From: JADLGL01 sp050184415
GTDB lineage: Bacteria; Pseudomonadota; Alphaproteobacteria; Rhizobiales; Kaistiaceae
DNA length: 64,000 nucleotides
Direction: 5' to 3'
NCBI GenBank assembly: GCA_050184415.1
Contig: JBFXAJ010000004.1
Location: forward strand, 1 to 64,000
Of this stretch, positions 44,144-52,001 are shown piece by piece. The notes under the pieces are model-generated. The model worked only from the letters and a program-made list of their open reading frames with translations. It made no database searches and was not told where the DNA came from. A program made the position numbers and the translations under genes. The first letter of the stretch is position 1. Every line of letters begins with the position of its first letter.

Positions 44144-45241
44144 GTGCGGCTGCGCGGTTGGATGTTCCTGCTGTTGGCTGGCGTCACGGCGGCGCTGGCT
44201 GCCTGTGGCGGCGATGACGAAGAGACGCCGCCTCCCGCTGAAACGCCAACCCTGACGCAGCCTCCGCTTGGGCAAACGCCTGAAGGACCGGTTCCGCCTT
44301 CGGCCGTGGTCCCCGGAACGCCGCCGACTCCAGACCCGGTGGTTCCCGAGCTGCCGCCGGCCCCCGTCGACGCGCCGCCTCCGGTCGCTCCCGCCCCGGC
44401 GGCCACTCCGCCCGCCGCAACGCCGGGTCCGGCTGCCGCCGCTCCGACGCCGACCCTTACCGCCGCCAGCGCCGATCCAGCCGCCAATGCCGATCTCATC
44501 GCCCGCATCGCGGCCGCCGATCCGATCGCGGGGGCCGACCTCGCACGCCAGTGCCTCGACTGCCACACCGCCGACGAGGGCGGCCGAACGATCATCGGAC
44601 CGAACCTCTTCGGCGTGGTCGGCCGACCGGTCGGATCAACGTCGCCCTTCGCCTACTCGCCCGCGATGCTGACCCTCCACGATGCGGGCGCAACCTGGAC
44701 CTACGAGCGCCTCGATGCGTTCCTGACCAGCCCCGCCATCGCGGTCCCGGGCACCCGCATGGGTTTTGCCGGCATCTCCGACCCGCAGACCCGGGCAAAC
44801 ATCATCGCCTGGCTCCGGCTCCAGGCGACGACGCCTGTACCGCTGCAGGAGGCGGCGGCCGCGCCCGCGCCGGCGGCACCTGGCGGCCCCGACCTGGCGG
44901 CCGCCGACCGGCCGACCTTCAGGGCCATCGAGGCCGACAGGGGCCTGGAACATTTCGGCCGTATCGGCTGCGGCGACTGCCATGGCCCGACCGGTGGTGG
45001 CGGCCCCGATGCGCCAGCATTGAAGGGGCCGGAATTCCAGGCCCGGTGGGATGGCCGCAACCTCTACGAATTCTTCAACCTGACCCGCCGGACGATGCCG
45101 CCCGCCGAGCGCGGCGGCTATCCCGACGAACGCTACGCCCAACTCGTCGCCTACATCCTCGAGCTCAATGGCTACACGCCGACATCCGACTGGCTGCCCC
45201 TCACGCGGGCGGAGCTCGAGGCGATGCGCTTCAACTTCTGA
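44144..45241 (+). CDS. Di-haem c-type cytochrome lipoprotein with shorter tether
   Basis: 365 residues. The lipobox ALAAC gives Cys21, then GGDDEE and a tether of about 90 residues. Haem 1: C137LDCH141 with GPNLFGVVGRPVGSTSPFAY and GTRMGFAGIS. Haem 2: C276GDCH280 in GRIGCGDCHGPTGGGGPD. GTG at 44144 has GGAGGGG upstream. It lies 34 bases after the second cytochrome gene. The third haem protein of the array differs mainly in tether length, which could set different reach in the envelope (inference). Confidence 0.86.
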   Translation: MRLRGWMFLLLAGVTAALAACGGDDEETPPPAETPTLTQPPLGQTPEGPVPPSAVVPGTPPTPDPVVPELPPAPVDAPPPVAPAPAATPPAATPGPAAAAPTPTLTAASADPAANADLIARIAAADPIAGADLARQCLDCHTADEGGRTIIGPNLFGVVGRPVGSTSPFAYSPAMLTLHDAGATWTYERLDAFLTSPAIAVPGTRMGFAGISDPQTRANIIAWLRLQATTPVPLQEAAAAPAPAAPGGPDLAAADRPTFRAIEADRGLEHFGRIGCGDCHGPTGGGGPDAPALKGPEFQARWDGRNLYEFFNLTRRTMPPAERGGYPDERYAQLVAYILELNGYTPTSDWLPLTRAELEAMRFNF

Positions 45242-45706
45242 CGCGCGCGGTCCAGCTCGGCGGGCGGGATCCGCCCCGGTTCGGGCTAGCGCTGATTGGC
45301 GGCCTGAGGACGGTTTGCCGCACCCCATTCGCGGCACAGTCGCGGGACGGTTGGCGGCGGTGCCGGCCCACGCCGTTGGCCGGAAAATGGCGGCGCTGTG
45401 CGATTCCCGCACGTTTCGAACCGGCCGTTTCTACCTGTGGTAGTGTCGCTCCCAGACGTACACCACCGTACCGAGCGCGCGGAACTATATTTGCTTTGCC
45501 CACGTTGAAAGCCGGTATGGCGAGCTGTCTGGCCACAAGAATGACCGAATTCGGCCGGTCTTGGAGATCACTCGAACGCGCTTCGATCCGGTCGGCAATT
45601 GCATGCCCGTGACGGACATGGGCGGCCGAGAGCGTTGGCGGTAGCGCAAACAGGTCAATACCGCAGACCGATGGAACCGTTGATCAATATTGCAGGAGGT
45701 TAAGTT
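45242..45706 (+). other. Intergenic region upstream of two small lipoprotein genes
   Basis: 465 bases with no convincing gene. It contains an EcfG-type promoter at 45481-45506 and would yield a leader of about 190 bases before the start at 45707. A short frame from 45517 (MASCLATRMTEFGRSWRSLE) lacks a ribosome site and family resemblance. Confidence 0.45.
45481..45506 (+). promoter_or_regulatory. EcfG-type promoter
   Basis: GGAAC at 45481-45485, 17 bases, CGTT at 45503-45506: a full-consensus EcfG promoter, about 200 bases upstream of the lipoprotein gene at 45707. Confidence 0.55.
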
Positions 45707-45952
45707 ATGAAGTCCCGTATCCTCGCGGTTGCAGGTGTGCTCCTCGCCTCGGCGACGCTGGCTGCGTGCGGTGACGACGCTGCGGATGACGACACCGACG
45801 TGGTCGTTCCGCCGGCAGTGATCGAGCCCGCTCCCGCCCCGATGACGCCCGAGCCCACTCCGACCCCGACGCCAACGCCGACCCCGGAACCGACGCCCGC
45901 TCCGGCGCCCGTCGAGCCCGCCCCGGTCACTCCCGCTCCCGCCGTCCCGTAG
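45707..45952 (+). CDS. Small Pro/Thr-rich lipoprotein
   Basis: 81 residues. The lipobox TLAAC gives Cys21, followed by GDDAADDDTD and then a tether of Pro-Thr, Pro-Glu and Pro-Ala dipeptides up to the stop, with no folded domain. It resembles the N-terminal 80 residues of the cytochrome lipoproteins without their haem domains. It has a strong ribosome site (GCAGGAGG). It may be an envelope spacer or a truncated relative. It is followed three bases later by another lipoprotein gene. Confidence 0.72.
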   Translation: MKSRILAVAGVLLASATLAACGDDAADDDTDVVVPPAVIEPAPAPMTPEPTPTPTPTPTPEPTPAPAPVEPAPVTPAPAVP

Positions 45953-45955
45953 CCG

Positions 45956-46519
45956 GTGCGCAACGGAACGATCGCGGGGAGTCCTGCGCGGTCCCGTATC
46001 TCGGCGCTGGCCAGCATCATGCTGGTCGGCGCCTTTCTCGCTGCATGCGGGGACGATACGGCCGATGAGCCAACGGACACGACCCCCGCGCCGGCGGCCG
46101 AGCTGACGCCCGCCCCGCCCGCAATGGAAGCGGCGCCGCCCGCAATGGCCGCAACGCCACCGGCCATGGAGGCCGCGCCGCCGGCAATGGCGGCGACGCC
46201 ACCGCCGGCCGGCGCCACGGTTGCTCTGACCATGGAAGACATCGCCGGAAATTGGGCCGCGGATGCCGCGGCCTGCGCCATCCCGACCGAAATCACGGTG
46301 ATCGCCGCCGACGCCTTCACGGGCGGCGGCATGAACTGCACAGTGAACGGCACGACGCCGGTCGCCACCGGCCTCGACGTCGCCCTCACCTGCCAGACGG
46401 CAGCGGCCGGTGTCATCAACGAGACCTGGACCTTCACCGCCAACGCGACCCCGGTCGACGCGGTCGAGGTGAACATGGGCGGCGACATGATCGCCCTCGT
46501 GCGCTGTCCGCCGGCGTAA
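45956..46519 (+). CDS. Lipoprotein with repeated Pro/Ala/Met tether and small beta domain
   Basis: 187 residues. The lipobox AFLAAC gives the lipidated Cys at about 32, then GDDTADEP and a tether with repeats of AAPPAMxAT. A C-terminal domain of about 95 residues begins MEDIAGNWAADAAACAIPTE and contains four Cys (AACAIP, MNCTV, LTCQT, VRCPPA), probably two disulfides. A GTG start at 45956 lies three bases after the previous gene's stop. Its N-terminus matches the style of the other four lipoproteins in this cluster. The function is unknown. Confidence 0.7.
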   Translation: MRNGTIAGSPARSRISALASIMLVGAFLAACGDDTADEPTDTTPAPAAELTPAPPAMEAAPPAMAATPPAMEAAPPAMAATPPPAGATVALTMEDIAGNWAADAAACAIPTEITVIAADAFTGGGMNCTVNGTTPVATGLDVALTCQTAAAGVINETWTFTANATPVDAVEVNMGGDMIALVRCPPA

Positions 46520-46526
46520 GCAAGAG

Positions 46527-46599
46527 GCGAATAGCGAATAGTGAGTAGCGAATAGTGGGAGGACCCCCTCCTCGCTATTCGCTATTCGCTATTCGCTAC
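46527..46599. repeat. Long inverted repeat of GCGAATA units between convergent genes
   Basis: GCGAATAGCGAATAG.. at 46527-46555 is mirrored by ..CGCTATTCGCTATTCGCTAC at 46573-46599, giving a stem of about 26 bp with a GGAGGACCCCCTCC turn. It lies between the convergent lipoprotein and aminotransferase genes and can terminate both. The unit structure (GCGAATA direct repeats) resembles intergenic repeats dispersed in alphaproteobacteria. Confidence 0.65.
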
Positions 46600-46613
46600 T
46601 AACTACTCACGCC

Positions 46614-47816
46614 CTACGTCAGATTCCCGCAGAACCGCTGGATCCTCACGCAGGCATCTTCGAGCAGCTCCGTCGAGGTCGCGTAGGAAATCCGGAACGC
46701 CGGGCCGAGCCCGAAGGCGCTGCCCTGCACCACGGCGACGCCCTCCTCCTCGAGGAGCGCGGTGACGAAGTCCTCGTCATTGCCGATCGTCCGCCCCCCC
46801 CTCGACCGCTTCCCGATCGCTCCGTCGCAGGACGGATAGACATAGAACGCGCCCTCCGGCGTCGGGCAGCGGAGCCCGTTGGCCTGGTTCAGCATCCCCA
46901 CCACGAGGTCGCGCCGCTCCTTGAAGAGGGCGGCGTTCCTCGGGATGAAATCCTGCGGCCCGTTCAGCGCCTCGACCGCGGCATATTGCGAGATCGAGGT
47001 CGGGTTCGAGGTCGACTGCGACTGGATCGTCGCCATCGCCCTGATGAGCTGGACGGGACCCGCGCCATAGCCGATGCGCCAGCCGGTCATGGCATAGGCC
47101 TTCGACATGCCGTTGACCGTCAGCGTCCGGTCCTTCAGCGCCGGCTCGACCTCGACGATGGTCGCGAATTTGAATCCGTCATAGGTGAGGTGCTCGTAGA
47201 TGTCGTCGGTCATCACCCAGACATGGAGATTGCGCACCAGCACGTCGGTGAGCCCCTTCAGCTCGGCGAAGCTGTAGGCCGCGCCGGTCGGGTTGGACGG
47301 CGAATTGAAGATGAACCATTTGGTCTTCGGCGTGATCGCAGCCTCGAGCACCTTGGGATCGAGCTTGAAGCCGGTGTCGGCCGTGGTGCCGACGATGACC
47401 GGCGTGCCGCCGCCGAGGGCGACGATCTCGGGGTAGCTGACCCAGTACGGCGCGGGGATGATCGCCTCGTCGCCCGGGTTCAGCGTCGCCATCAGCGCGT
47501 TGTAGAGCACCTGCTTGCCGCCGGCGGAGACCGAGATCTCCGATGGCTGGTAGGCGACGTTGTTCTCCCGCTTGAACTTCTGGACGATCGCCGCCTTCAG
47601 CTCCGGAATGCCGTCGACCGCGGTGTACTTGGTCTTGCCCTCGCGGATCGCCCGGATCGCCGCTTCCTTGATGTTGTCGGGCGTGTCGAAGTCGGGCTCC
47701 CCGGCGCCGAGGCCGATGACGTCGCGGCCCGCGGCCTTGAGCTCGCGGGCCTTGTTGGTCACGGCGATGGTCGCGGACGGCTTGATCCGCGCGAGGGAGT
47801 CGGCGAGGAATCCCAT
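46614..47816 (-). CDS. aatA: Class I aspartate aminotransferase
   Basis: 400 residues, the typical length. Class I PLP aminotransferase features: LGAGEPDFDTPDNIKEAA, the YTAVDGIPELK block, the Asn/Asp pair FNSPSNPTGAAYS and MTDDIYEHL, the Schiff-base lysine in NGMSKAYAMTGWRIGYG, and C-terminal FRISYATS (substrate carboxylate Arg). The start at MGFLADSLARIKPS is the usual start for this subfamily; an extended frame upstream is not conserved. It interconverts aspartate/2-oxoglutarate and oxaloacetate/glutamate. The gene stands alone. Confidence 0.94.
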   Translation of the reverse strand: MGFLADSLARIKPSATIAVTNKARELKAAGRDVIGLGAGEPDFDTPDNIKEAAIRAIREGKTKYTAVDGIPELKAAIVQKFKRENNVAYQPSEISVSAGGKQVLYNALMATLNPGDEAIIPAPYWVSYPEIVALGGGTPVIVGTTADTGFKLDPKVLEAAITPKTKWFIFNSPSNPTGAAYSFAELKGLTDVLVRNLHVWVMTDDIYEHLTYDGFKFATIVEVEPALKDRTLTVNGMSKAYAMTGWRIGYGAGPVQLIRAMATIQSQSTSNPTSISQYAAVEALNGPQDFIPRNAALFKERRDLVVGMLNQANGLRCPTPEGAFYVYPSCDGAIGKRSRGGRTIGNDEDFVTALLEEEGVAVVQGSAFGLGPAFRISYATSTELLEDACVRIQRFCGNLT

Positions 47817-48126
47817 CAGGGAGTCTCCAGTCTTCCGGGAAGCGGCGGACCCTAAGCAGACGGAAAGATCAAGGCAAGGCGGTCGGCGCATCGACGGGGT
47901 CGCGGGGCGAACGGCAATGGCAAAGCGGTCGATCAAGGAGCGCTGATCCTCGTCGCGCTCCTCGCCGCCCGCTCCGCCTCCGCCGCGGCGGAGATCGCGC
48001 CGAGCCGGACACGCAAACGGACTCTGCAATGGAACCTGCCGTCAGAGATCGCGACGCGGCGTGCATCCATGACTACACCATTCGGCGACGAGCCGTGGGC
48101 GGCGCCGTCCCCGTCAGGAGCGTTCC

Positions 48127-48513
48127 GTGGACGAAGCGGTTTCCCCTGCCCTCACGCCGAGTCTCCGCCTCATGGTCGGCCGCACCGTCGTCATCGGGCC
48201 AGGCAAGGCCCAGCTCCTCGACCTCATCCGCGAGACTGGATCCATTGCCGCCGCGGGCCGTCGGATGGGCATGAGCTACAAGCGCGCCTGGTCGCTCGTC
48301 GCCACCATGAACCGCTCGTTCCGCGAGCCGCTGGTGTCGGTGAGCCGGGGCGGCAGCGAGCATGGCGGCGCCGCCGTGACGGCGATCGGCGAGTCCGTGC
48401 TCGCCGCGTATCGGCGGCTCCTGGCCGGCATCGATGCGGGCACCGACACCGCCTTGATACGCGGCGCTCTTGTTTTCGGGGCCGGGCAGGACGGGGCGGC
48501 AGACGAGGGATAG
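48127..48513 (+). CDS. modE: ModE-like regulator, DNA-binding domain only
   Basis: 128 residues with the ModE winged-helix: LTPSLRLMVGRTVVIGPGKA, then ETGSIAAAGRRMGMSYKRAW and SLVATMNRSFREPLVS. The two molybdate-binding MOP/TOBE domains of full-length ModE are absent, which is common in alphaproteobacterial short ModE. A GTG start at 48127 has GGAG seven bases upstream. The stop shares bases with an in-frame GTG of the modA frame. It probably binds the palindrome at 48531 and controls the mod genes. Confidence 0.84.
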   Translation: MDEAVSPALTPSLRLMVGRTVVIGPGKAQLLDLIRETGSIAAAGRRMGMSYKRAWSLVATMNRSFREPLVSVSRGGSEHGGAAVTAIGESVLAAYRRLLAGIDAGTDTALIRGALVFGAGQDGAADEG

Positions 48514-48530
48514 TGCTCGGCGCCCTGCTT

Positions 48531-48554
48531 CGATATGTTCTCACGAACATATCG
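48531..48554 (+). promoter_or_regulatory. Perfect 10-bp-arm palindrome, probable ModE operator (Mo-box)
   Basis: CGATATGTTC-TCAC-GAACATATCG is a perfect inverted repeat, 18 bases after the modE stop and directly before the GGAGGA ribosome site of modA. CGxTAT...ATAxCG half-sites are those of molybdenum-response boxes. As RNA it would also form a 10-bp hairpin next to the ribosome site, so translational control is possible. Confidence 0.65.
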
Positions 48555-48563
48555 GAGGATGTC

Positions 48564-49376
48564 GTGCAGGGGACTGCCTGGATCTCGGGGGCGCCGCAGT
48601 GGACGAAGGCGGCTGCGCTCGCCATTGCAATCGTCGGAACGGCTGCGTCAACGGCGCCGGCCGCCGCGCAGCAGACGACGATCGTCTTCGCCGCGGCGAG
48701 TCTCCAGACCGCGCTCGACGAGATCGTCGACAACTTTAACGCCGCAAATGGCACGGATGTCACCGTAAGCTACGCCGGCACCTCGACGCTGGTCAGGCAG
48801 ATCGAGGAAGGCGCGCCGGCGAACATCTTCATTTCCGCCGACATCGACTGGATGGACTACGCCATTGAGCACGCGCTCGCCGTTCCGGACAGCCGGGTCG
48901 ACCTCCTCGGCAACCGTCTCGTCCTGATCGCGCCGGCGGCGAGCATTGTGACCCTGACCCTCGGCACCGATCCGATCCTTCCCGCGCTCGGCGCCGACGG
49001 GCGGCTCGCGATGGCCGACGTCGAAGCGGTGCCGGCCGGCCGCTACGGCCTTGCCGCCCTCACCGCTCTCGGCCAGTGGGAGGCGCTCGCGCCGCGGGTC
49101 GTCGAGGCGGAGAACGTGCGGGCCGCCATGCAGTTCGTCGCGCTCAGCGAAGCGCCGCTCGGCATCGTGTACCAGACCGACGCGAATGCCGAGCCGGGTG
49201 TCCGAATCGTCGACATGTTCGCCGAGGATCTCCATCCGCCGATCGTCTATCCGGCTGCGATCACCGCGAGTTCGACCGATCCGGTCGCCGAGACCTTTCT
49301 GGCCTATCTCGAGACCGAAGAAGCGGGCGAAGTCTTCGTCCGGAACGGGTTCTCAGTACTCGCCCAAGGCGACTGA
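48564..49376 (+). CDS. modA: Molybdate-binding periplasmic protein
   Basis: 270 residues. After a signal peptide (KAAALAIAIVGTAASTAPAA, cleaved near AAAQ) the ModA fold is plain: TTIVFAAASLQTALDEIVDN, then VSYAGTSTLVRQIEEGAPAN, FISADIDWMDYA, NRLVLIAP and VALSEAPLGIVYQTDA. The GTG start at 48564 is chosen because GGAGGA lies four bases before it and the operator palindrome ends just upstream; GTG at 48513 overlapping modE is an alternative but would put the operator in coding sequence. It binds molybdate or tungstate and feeds ModB. Confidence 0.92.
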   Translation: MQGTAWISGAPQWTKAAALAIAIVGTAASTAPAAAQQTTIVFAAASLQTALDEIVDNFNAANGTDVTVSYAGTSTLVRQIEEGAPANIFISADIDWMDYAIEHALAVPDSRVDLLGNRLVLIAPAASIVTLTLGTDPILPALGADGRLAMADVEAVPAGRYGLAALTALGQWEALAPRVVEAENVRAAMQFVALSEAPLGIVYQTDANAEPGVRIVDMFAEDLHPPIVYPAAITASSTDPVAETFLAYLETEEAGEVFVRNGFSVLAQGD

Positions 49377-49377
49377 T

Positions 49378-50079
49378 GTGGCATCGCTGACGCCCGACGA
49401 GTGGTCGGCGATCGGCCTTAGCCTGCGGGTCGGCGTGGTCGCGACCATCGTCGCGATCCCCTTTGCCCTCGTCATCGCGCTCCGCCTCGCGCGGGGCCGC
49501 TTCCCCGGCCGCCTCGTGCTCGACGCCATCGTCCACCTTCCGCTGGTGGCCCCGCCGGTCGTGACCGGCTACCTCCTCCTCCTCGCCTTCGGCCGCAACG
49601 GCCCCGTCGGCCGCTTCCTCGAGGAGACCTTCGGGATCGTGCTCGCCTTCCGCTGGACCGGCGCGGTGCTCGCTGCCGCGGTCATGGGCCTCCCGCTGAT
49701 GGTCCGCTCGATGCGGCTCTCGGTCGAAGCGATCGACCGCAAGCTCGAGGATGCTGCACGAACGCTGGGCGCAGGTCGCGTCCGCGTCTTCCTCCGCATC
49801 ACCCTGCCGCTGATGATGCCTGGTATCCTCGCCGGCGCGGTCCTCTGCTTCGCCCGCGCCCTCGGCGAGTTCGGCGCCACCATCACCTTTGTCGGCAACA
49901 TCCCCGGTGAAACGCGGACCATCCCGACGGCGATCTATACGGAGCTCCAGGTCCCCGGCGGCGATCCCGCGGCGCTCCGGCTCACGGTCATCTCGCTCGC
50001 GATCGCCCTCGGAGCGCTTCTGGTGGCCGAAATCTTGGCGCGTAAGGCGCGGGGCAAGCGGCGACGGGTGATCGAGTAG
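49378..50079 (+). CDS. modB: Molybdate ABC transporter permease
   Basis: 233 residues with five membrane helices. GVVATIVAIPFALVIALRLA, HLPLVAPPVVTGYLLLLAFG and GAVLAAAVMGLPLMVRSM are visible. The EAA loop is DRKLEDAARTLGAGRVRVFL. The GTG at 49378 is one base past the modA stop. The usual third gene modC (ATPase) does not follow: the next gene is on the other strand and no ATPase gene is nearby. Confidence 0.93.
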   Translation: MASLTPDEWSAIGLSLRVGVVATIVAIPFALVIALRLARGRFPGRLVLDAIVHLPLVAPPVVTGYLLLLAFGRNGPVGRFLEETFGIVLAFRWTGAVLAAAVMGLPLMVRSMRLSVEAIDRKLEDAARTLGAGRVRVFLRITLPLMMPGILAGAVLCFARALGEFGATITFVGNIPGETRTIPTAIYTELQVPGGDPAALRLTVISLAIALGALLVAEILARKARGKRRRVIE

Positions 50080-50158
50080 GTGTAGCGGCAGTCGGCAATC
50101 GGACAGGAGCGCTATGGCGGCTCGACGGAGCCGCGCTTCCAGCCGAGCCAAACAAAAA

Positions 50159-50178
50159 GCCGCCGGAAGGCCGGCGGC
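50159..50178 (-). terminator. Intrinsic terminator of the cold-shock gene
   Basis: GCCGCCGG-AAGG-CCGGCGGC, an 8-bp stem with a four-base loop. On the minus strand it is followed by TTTTTG, a classic terminator 44 bases past the csp stop at 50222; it can also stop modB transcription from the other side. Confidence 0.75.
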
Positions 50179-50221
50179 TTCGTTCTCTCCCTCGGTGCCC
50201 TTTCGGGCGGTCGGCTCGAAC

Positions 50222-50434
50222 CTAGGCGAGCTGTAGGTTGACGGCCTTCGGGCCCTTGCCCTGGCGGTCCGGCTCGGTGTCGAACGAGACCTTCTGGCCG
50301 TCCTGCAGATGCGGGATGCCCGAACGCTCGAGGGCGGAGACGTGGACGAACACGTCCTTCTGCCCATTGTCCGGGGTAATGAAGCCGAAGCCCTTGCTGG
50401 TGTTGAAGAATTTTACGGTGCCAGTCTGGCGCAT
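50222..50434 (-). CDS. Cold-shock domain protein
   Basis: 70 residues, one cold-shock domain. RNP1 is KGFGFITP and RNP2 is DVFVHVSAL. Sequence starts MRQTGTVKFFNTSKGFGFIT and ends GPKAVNLQLA, as in CspA/CspE. It binds single-stranded RNA/DNA and melts RNA structure. The 5' leader upstream is long and gene-free, in keeping with cold-shock control. The ATG at 50434 has AAGGAT about ten bases upstream. Confidence 0.95.
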   Translation of the reverse strand: MRQTGTVKFFNTSKGFGFITPDNGQKDVFVHVSALERSGIPHLQDGQKVSFDTEPDRQGKGPKAVNLQLA

Positions 50435-50738
50435 GTAAGTTGGGATCCTTTTCCCGTTAGCGTTTATTGCGCGGGAGCACTCCACCCGCGCGGTGGTGAT
50501 GGGCAGCAAGAGGTGTCGGGGAAAGGAATCGGCGTCGTTTCTTTGGTTCGGCACCGGCTTTCGCCGGCTGCGAGGTCAACCGAAATCGGCCCCGCGCCTT
50601 AAGTTCCAGTCCTGAGGGCCCGCGTGCCCGAGCGGAGCAGATATGCGTTACTGCGTCGCAAAATGCAACGCTGCCCTTGGCCTATTGCGGGCATAGACAA
50701 AGCTAATGCCGGCCATAATCGCGTCCGATCAGCGCATG

Positions 50739-51137
50739 TCAGCAACCGGGCAGCGTATCGGCCCCGGCAACCGTCAGCCGGACGGGCACCACCCCCGCCC
50801 GGACCATGTCGATCTGGGCCGCCGCGCCACGGCTGAGATCGATGACCCGGCCGCCGCCAAAGGGGCCCCGGTCGTTGATGACCACATCAACGCTTTGGCC
50901 GTTCTGGAGGTTGGTGACCCGCACTTGCGTGCCGAACGGCAGCGTGCGGTGCGCGGCGGTCATCCGGTTCGGGTCCATGCGGTCGCCATTGGCGGTCCGC
51001 GAGCCCGGCATCGAATACCAGGTCCCCAGCCCGCATTGCTGGGAGGTCTGCATCAGCACGACCGGCGCCTCGCGGGGCACGCAACCCGAGAGGGCGGCGG
51101 CGGTGACCACGCCGGCGAACATGCGTCTGAAAAGCAC
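50739..51137 (-). CDS. RlpA-like lipoprotein (double-psi beta-barrel)
   Basis: 132 residues. The lipobox ALSGC gives Cys19; the rest is a double-psi beta-barrel: CGLGTWYSMPGSRTANGDRM, then MTAAHRTLPFGTQVRVTNLQ, VVINDRGPFGGGRVIDLSRG. This is the RlpA septal lytic-transglycosylase fold; the C-terminal SPOR domain is missing. GTG at 51137 is chosen so that positively charged FRR precedes the hydrophobic signal. It acts on peptidoglycan in the periplasm (inferred from family). Confidence 0.85.
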   Translation of the reverse strand: MLFRRMFAGVVTAAALSGCVPREAPVVLMQTSQQCGLGTWYSMPGSRTANGDRMDPNRMTAAHRTLPFGTQVRVTNLQNGQSVDVVINDRGPFGGGRVIDLSRGAAAQIDMVRAGVVPVRLTVAGADTLPGC

Positions 51138-51244
51138 CCTTGCATCACCCGTTCTTCGAGTGCCCCCCGAATTGCTCTAGCAGAGATCGGAAGCCGTCAC
51201 CTCCTCCCGATGCTCCGCCGCGACAATCGTGCTAGTCTTCGCGG

Positions 51245-51604
51245 ATGAGGATCACCGGTCCCGTCCCGATCGCAGCGTTGACGATCGCCCTTCTCGGCGG
51301 CGCATCGCTGCCTACCGCCGCGCAGGAGGTTGCCGTCGCCGTATGCGCCGGGCCGGCAGCCGTCTGTGCGGACCCGACCCTGACGCGGCAGCAGGAGCTG
51401 GTGACCGAGCACTACGGGTACCTGATGGCCAACGCGCCGGCCTGGGCCACGCTCGAGATCAGCCGGGACCAGGCTGCCTTCCTCCAGAGGCGCGACGCTT
51501 GCGGGACCGACACCACCTGCCTCGGCCGCGCCTATACCGTGCGCCTGATCAGCCTCTATGGCTGGTACGAGTGCCTCCGCACCGACCTGCCGCCCGAAGC
51601 GTGA
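51245..51604 (+). CDS. Secreted LprI/DUF1311-like protein
   Basis: 119 residues. A signal peptide (MRITGPVPIAALTIALLGGA, cleaved near AAQ) leads a mature part with CAGPAAVCADPTLTRQQELV, then WATLEISRDQAAFLQRRDAC and CLGRAYTVRLISLYGWYECL. The pattern C-x-D-P-x-L-x-x-x-x...L-x-x-x-Q-x-x-W/F...R-D-x-C...C-L-x-x-x-Y-x-x-R matches lysozyme-inhibitor LprI-N/DUF1311 proteins. The ribosome site is weak. Lysozyme inhibition is a family-based guess. Confidence 0.72.
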   Translation: MRITGPVPIAALTIALLGGASLPTAAQEVAVAVCAGPAAVCADPTLTRQQELVTEHYGYLMANAPAWATLEISRDQAAFLQRRDACGTDTTCLGRAYTVRLISLYGWYECLRTDLPPEA

Positions 51605-51614
51605 CCGCGGTGGG

Positions 51615-51977
51615 ATGACCGGAACGGCCCGCCTGCGAGGCGGCAATCTGTTCGACGGACGCCGTGCGGAACCAGGCACCTCCCCGGAAGAGGTCACCGA
51701 ACTCCTCGCCCGACCTGGCGTCCGGATCGAGCGCATCGTCTCGACCGGTCAGTCCTCGCCGGACGGCTTCTGGTACGACCAGGCGGCCGACGAATGGGTC
51801 GTGCTGCTCGCCGGCGCGGCCCGCCTTCAGGTGGAGGGCGAGGCGGCGCCGCGGACGCTGGAGCCGGGCGACTACCTCGTCATCCCCGCGCACTGCCGGC
51901 ATCGCGTCGACTGGACCGATCCCGCCGCGGTCACGGTGTGGCTCGCGGTCCATCTGACGGCCGGCGGGCCCGGTTAG
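51615..51977 (+). CDS. Small cupin protein
   Basis: 120 residues. A single cupin barrel: EWVVLLAGAARLQVEGEAAP, then LEPGDYLVIPAHCRHRVDWT. The second cupin motif PxGxxxxxxxxxxH is seen as PGDYLVIPAHCRHRV; the metal histidines of motif 1 are reduced, so enzymatic activity is uncertain. It lies 10 bases after the LprI-like gene and is likely in one transcript. The ATG at 51615 has GGTGGG just before it. Confidence 0.76.
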   Translation: MTGTARLRGGNLFDGRRAEPGTSPEEVTELLARPGVRIERIVSTGQSSPDGFWYDQAADEWVVLLAGAARLQVEGEAAPRTLEPGDYLVIPAHCRHRVDWTDPAAVTVWLAVHLTAGGPG

Positions 51978-52001
51978 CGGACGGGGGGACTGGCCCGGAA
52001 A

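Noticed and set aside
45517..45612. Small frame downstream of the 45481 promoter
   Set aside because: No ribosome site, no domain and biased composition; more likely a leader.
45671..45702. GGAAC next to the ribosome site of the lipoprotein gene as an EcfG promoter
   Set aside because: The spacing to GTT is wrong and transcription would begin at the ribosome site; the 45481 site is better.
50611..50660. tRNA-like string GCCCGAGCGG
   Set aside because: No acceptor stem, anticodon loop or TPsiC arm can be assembled around it.
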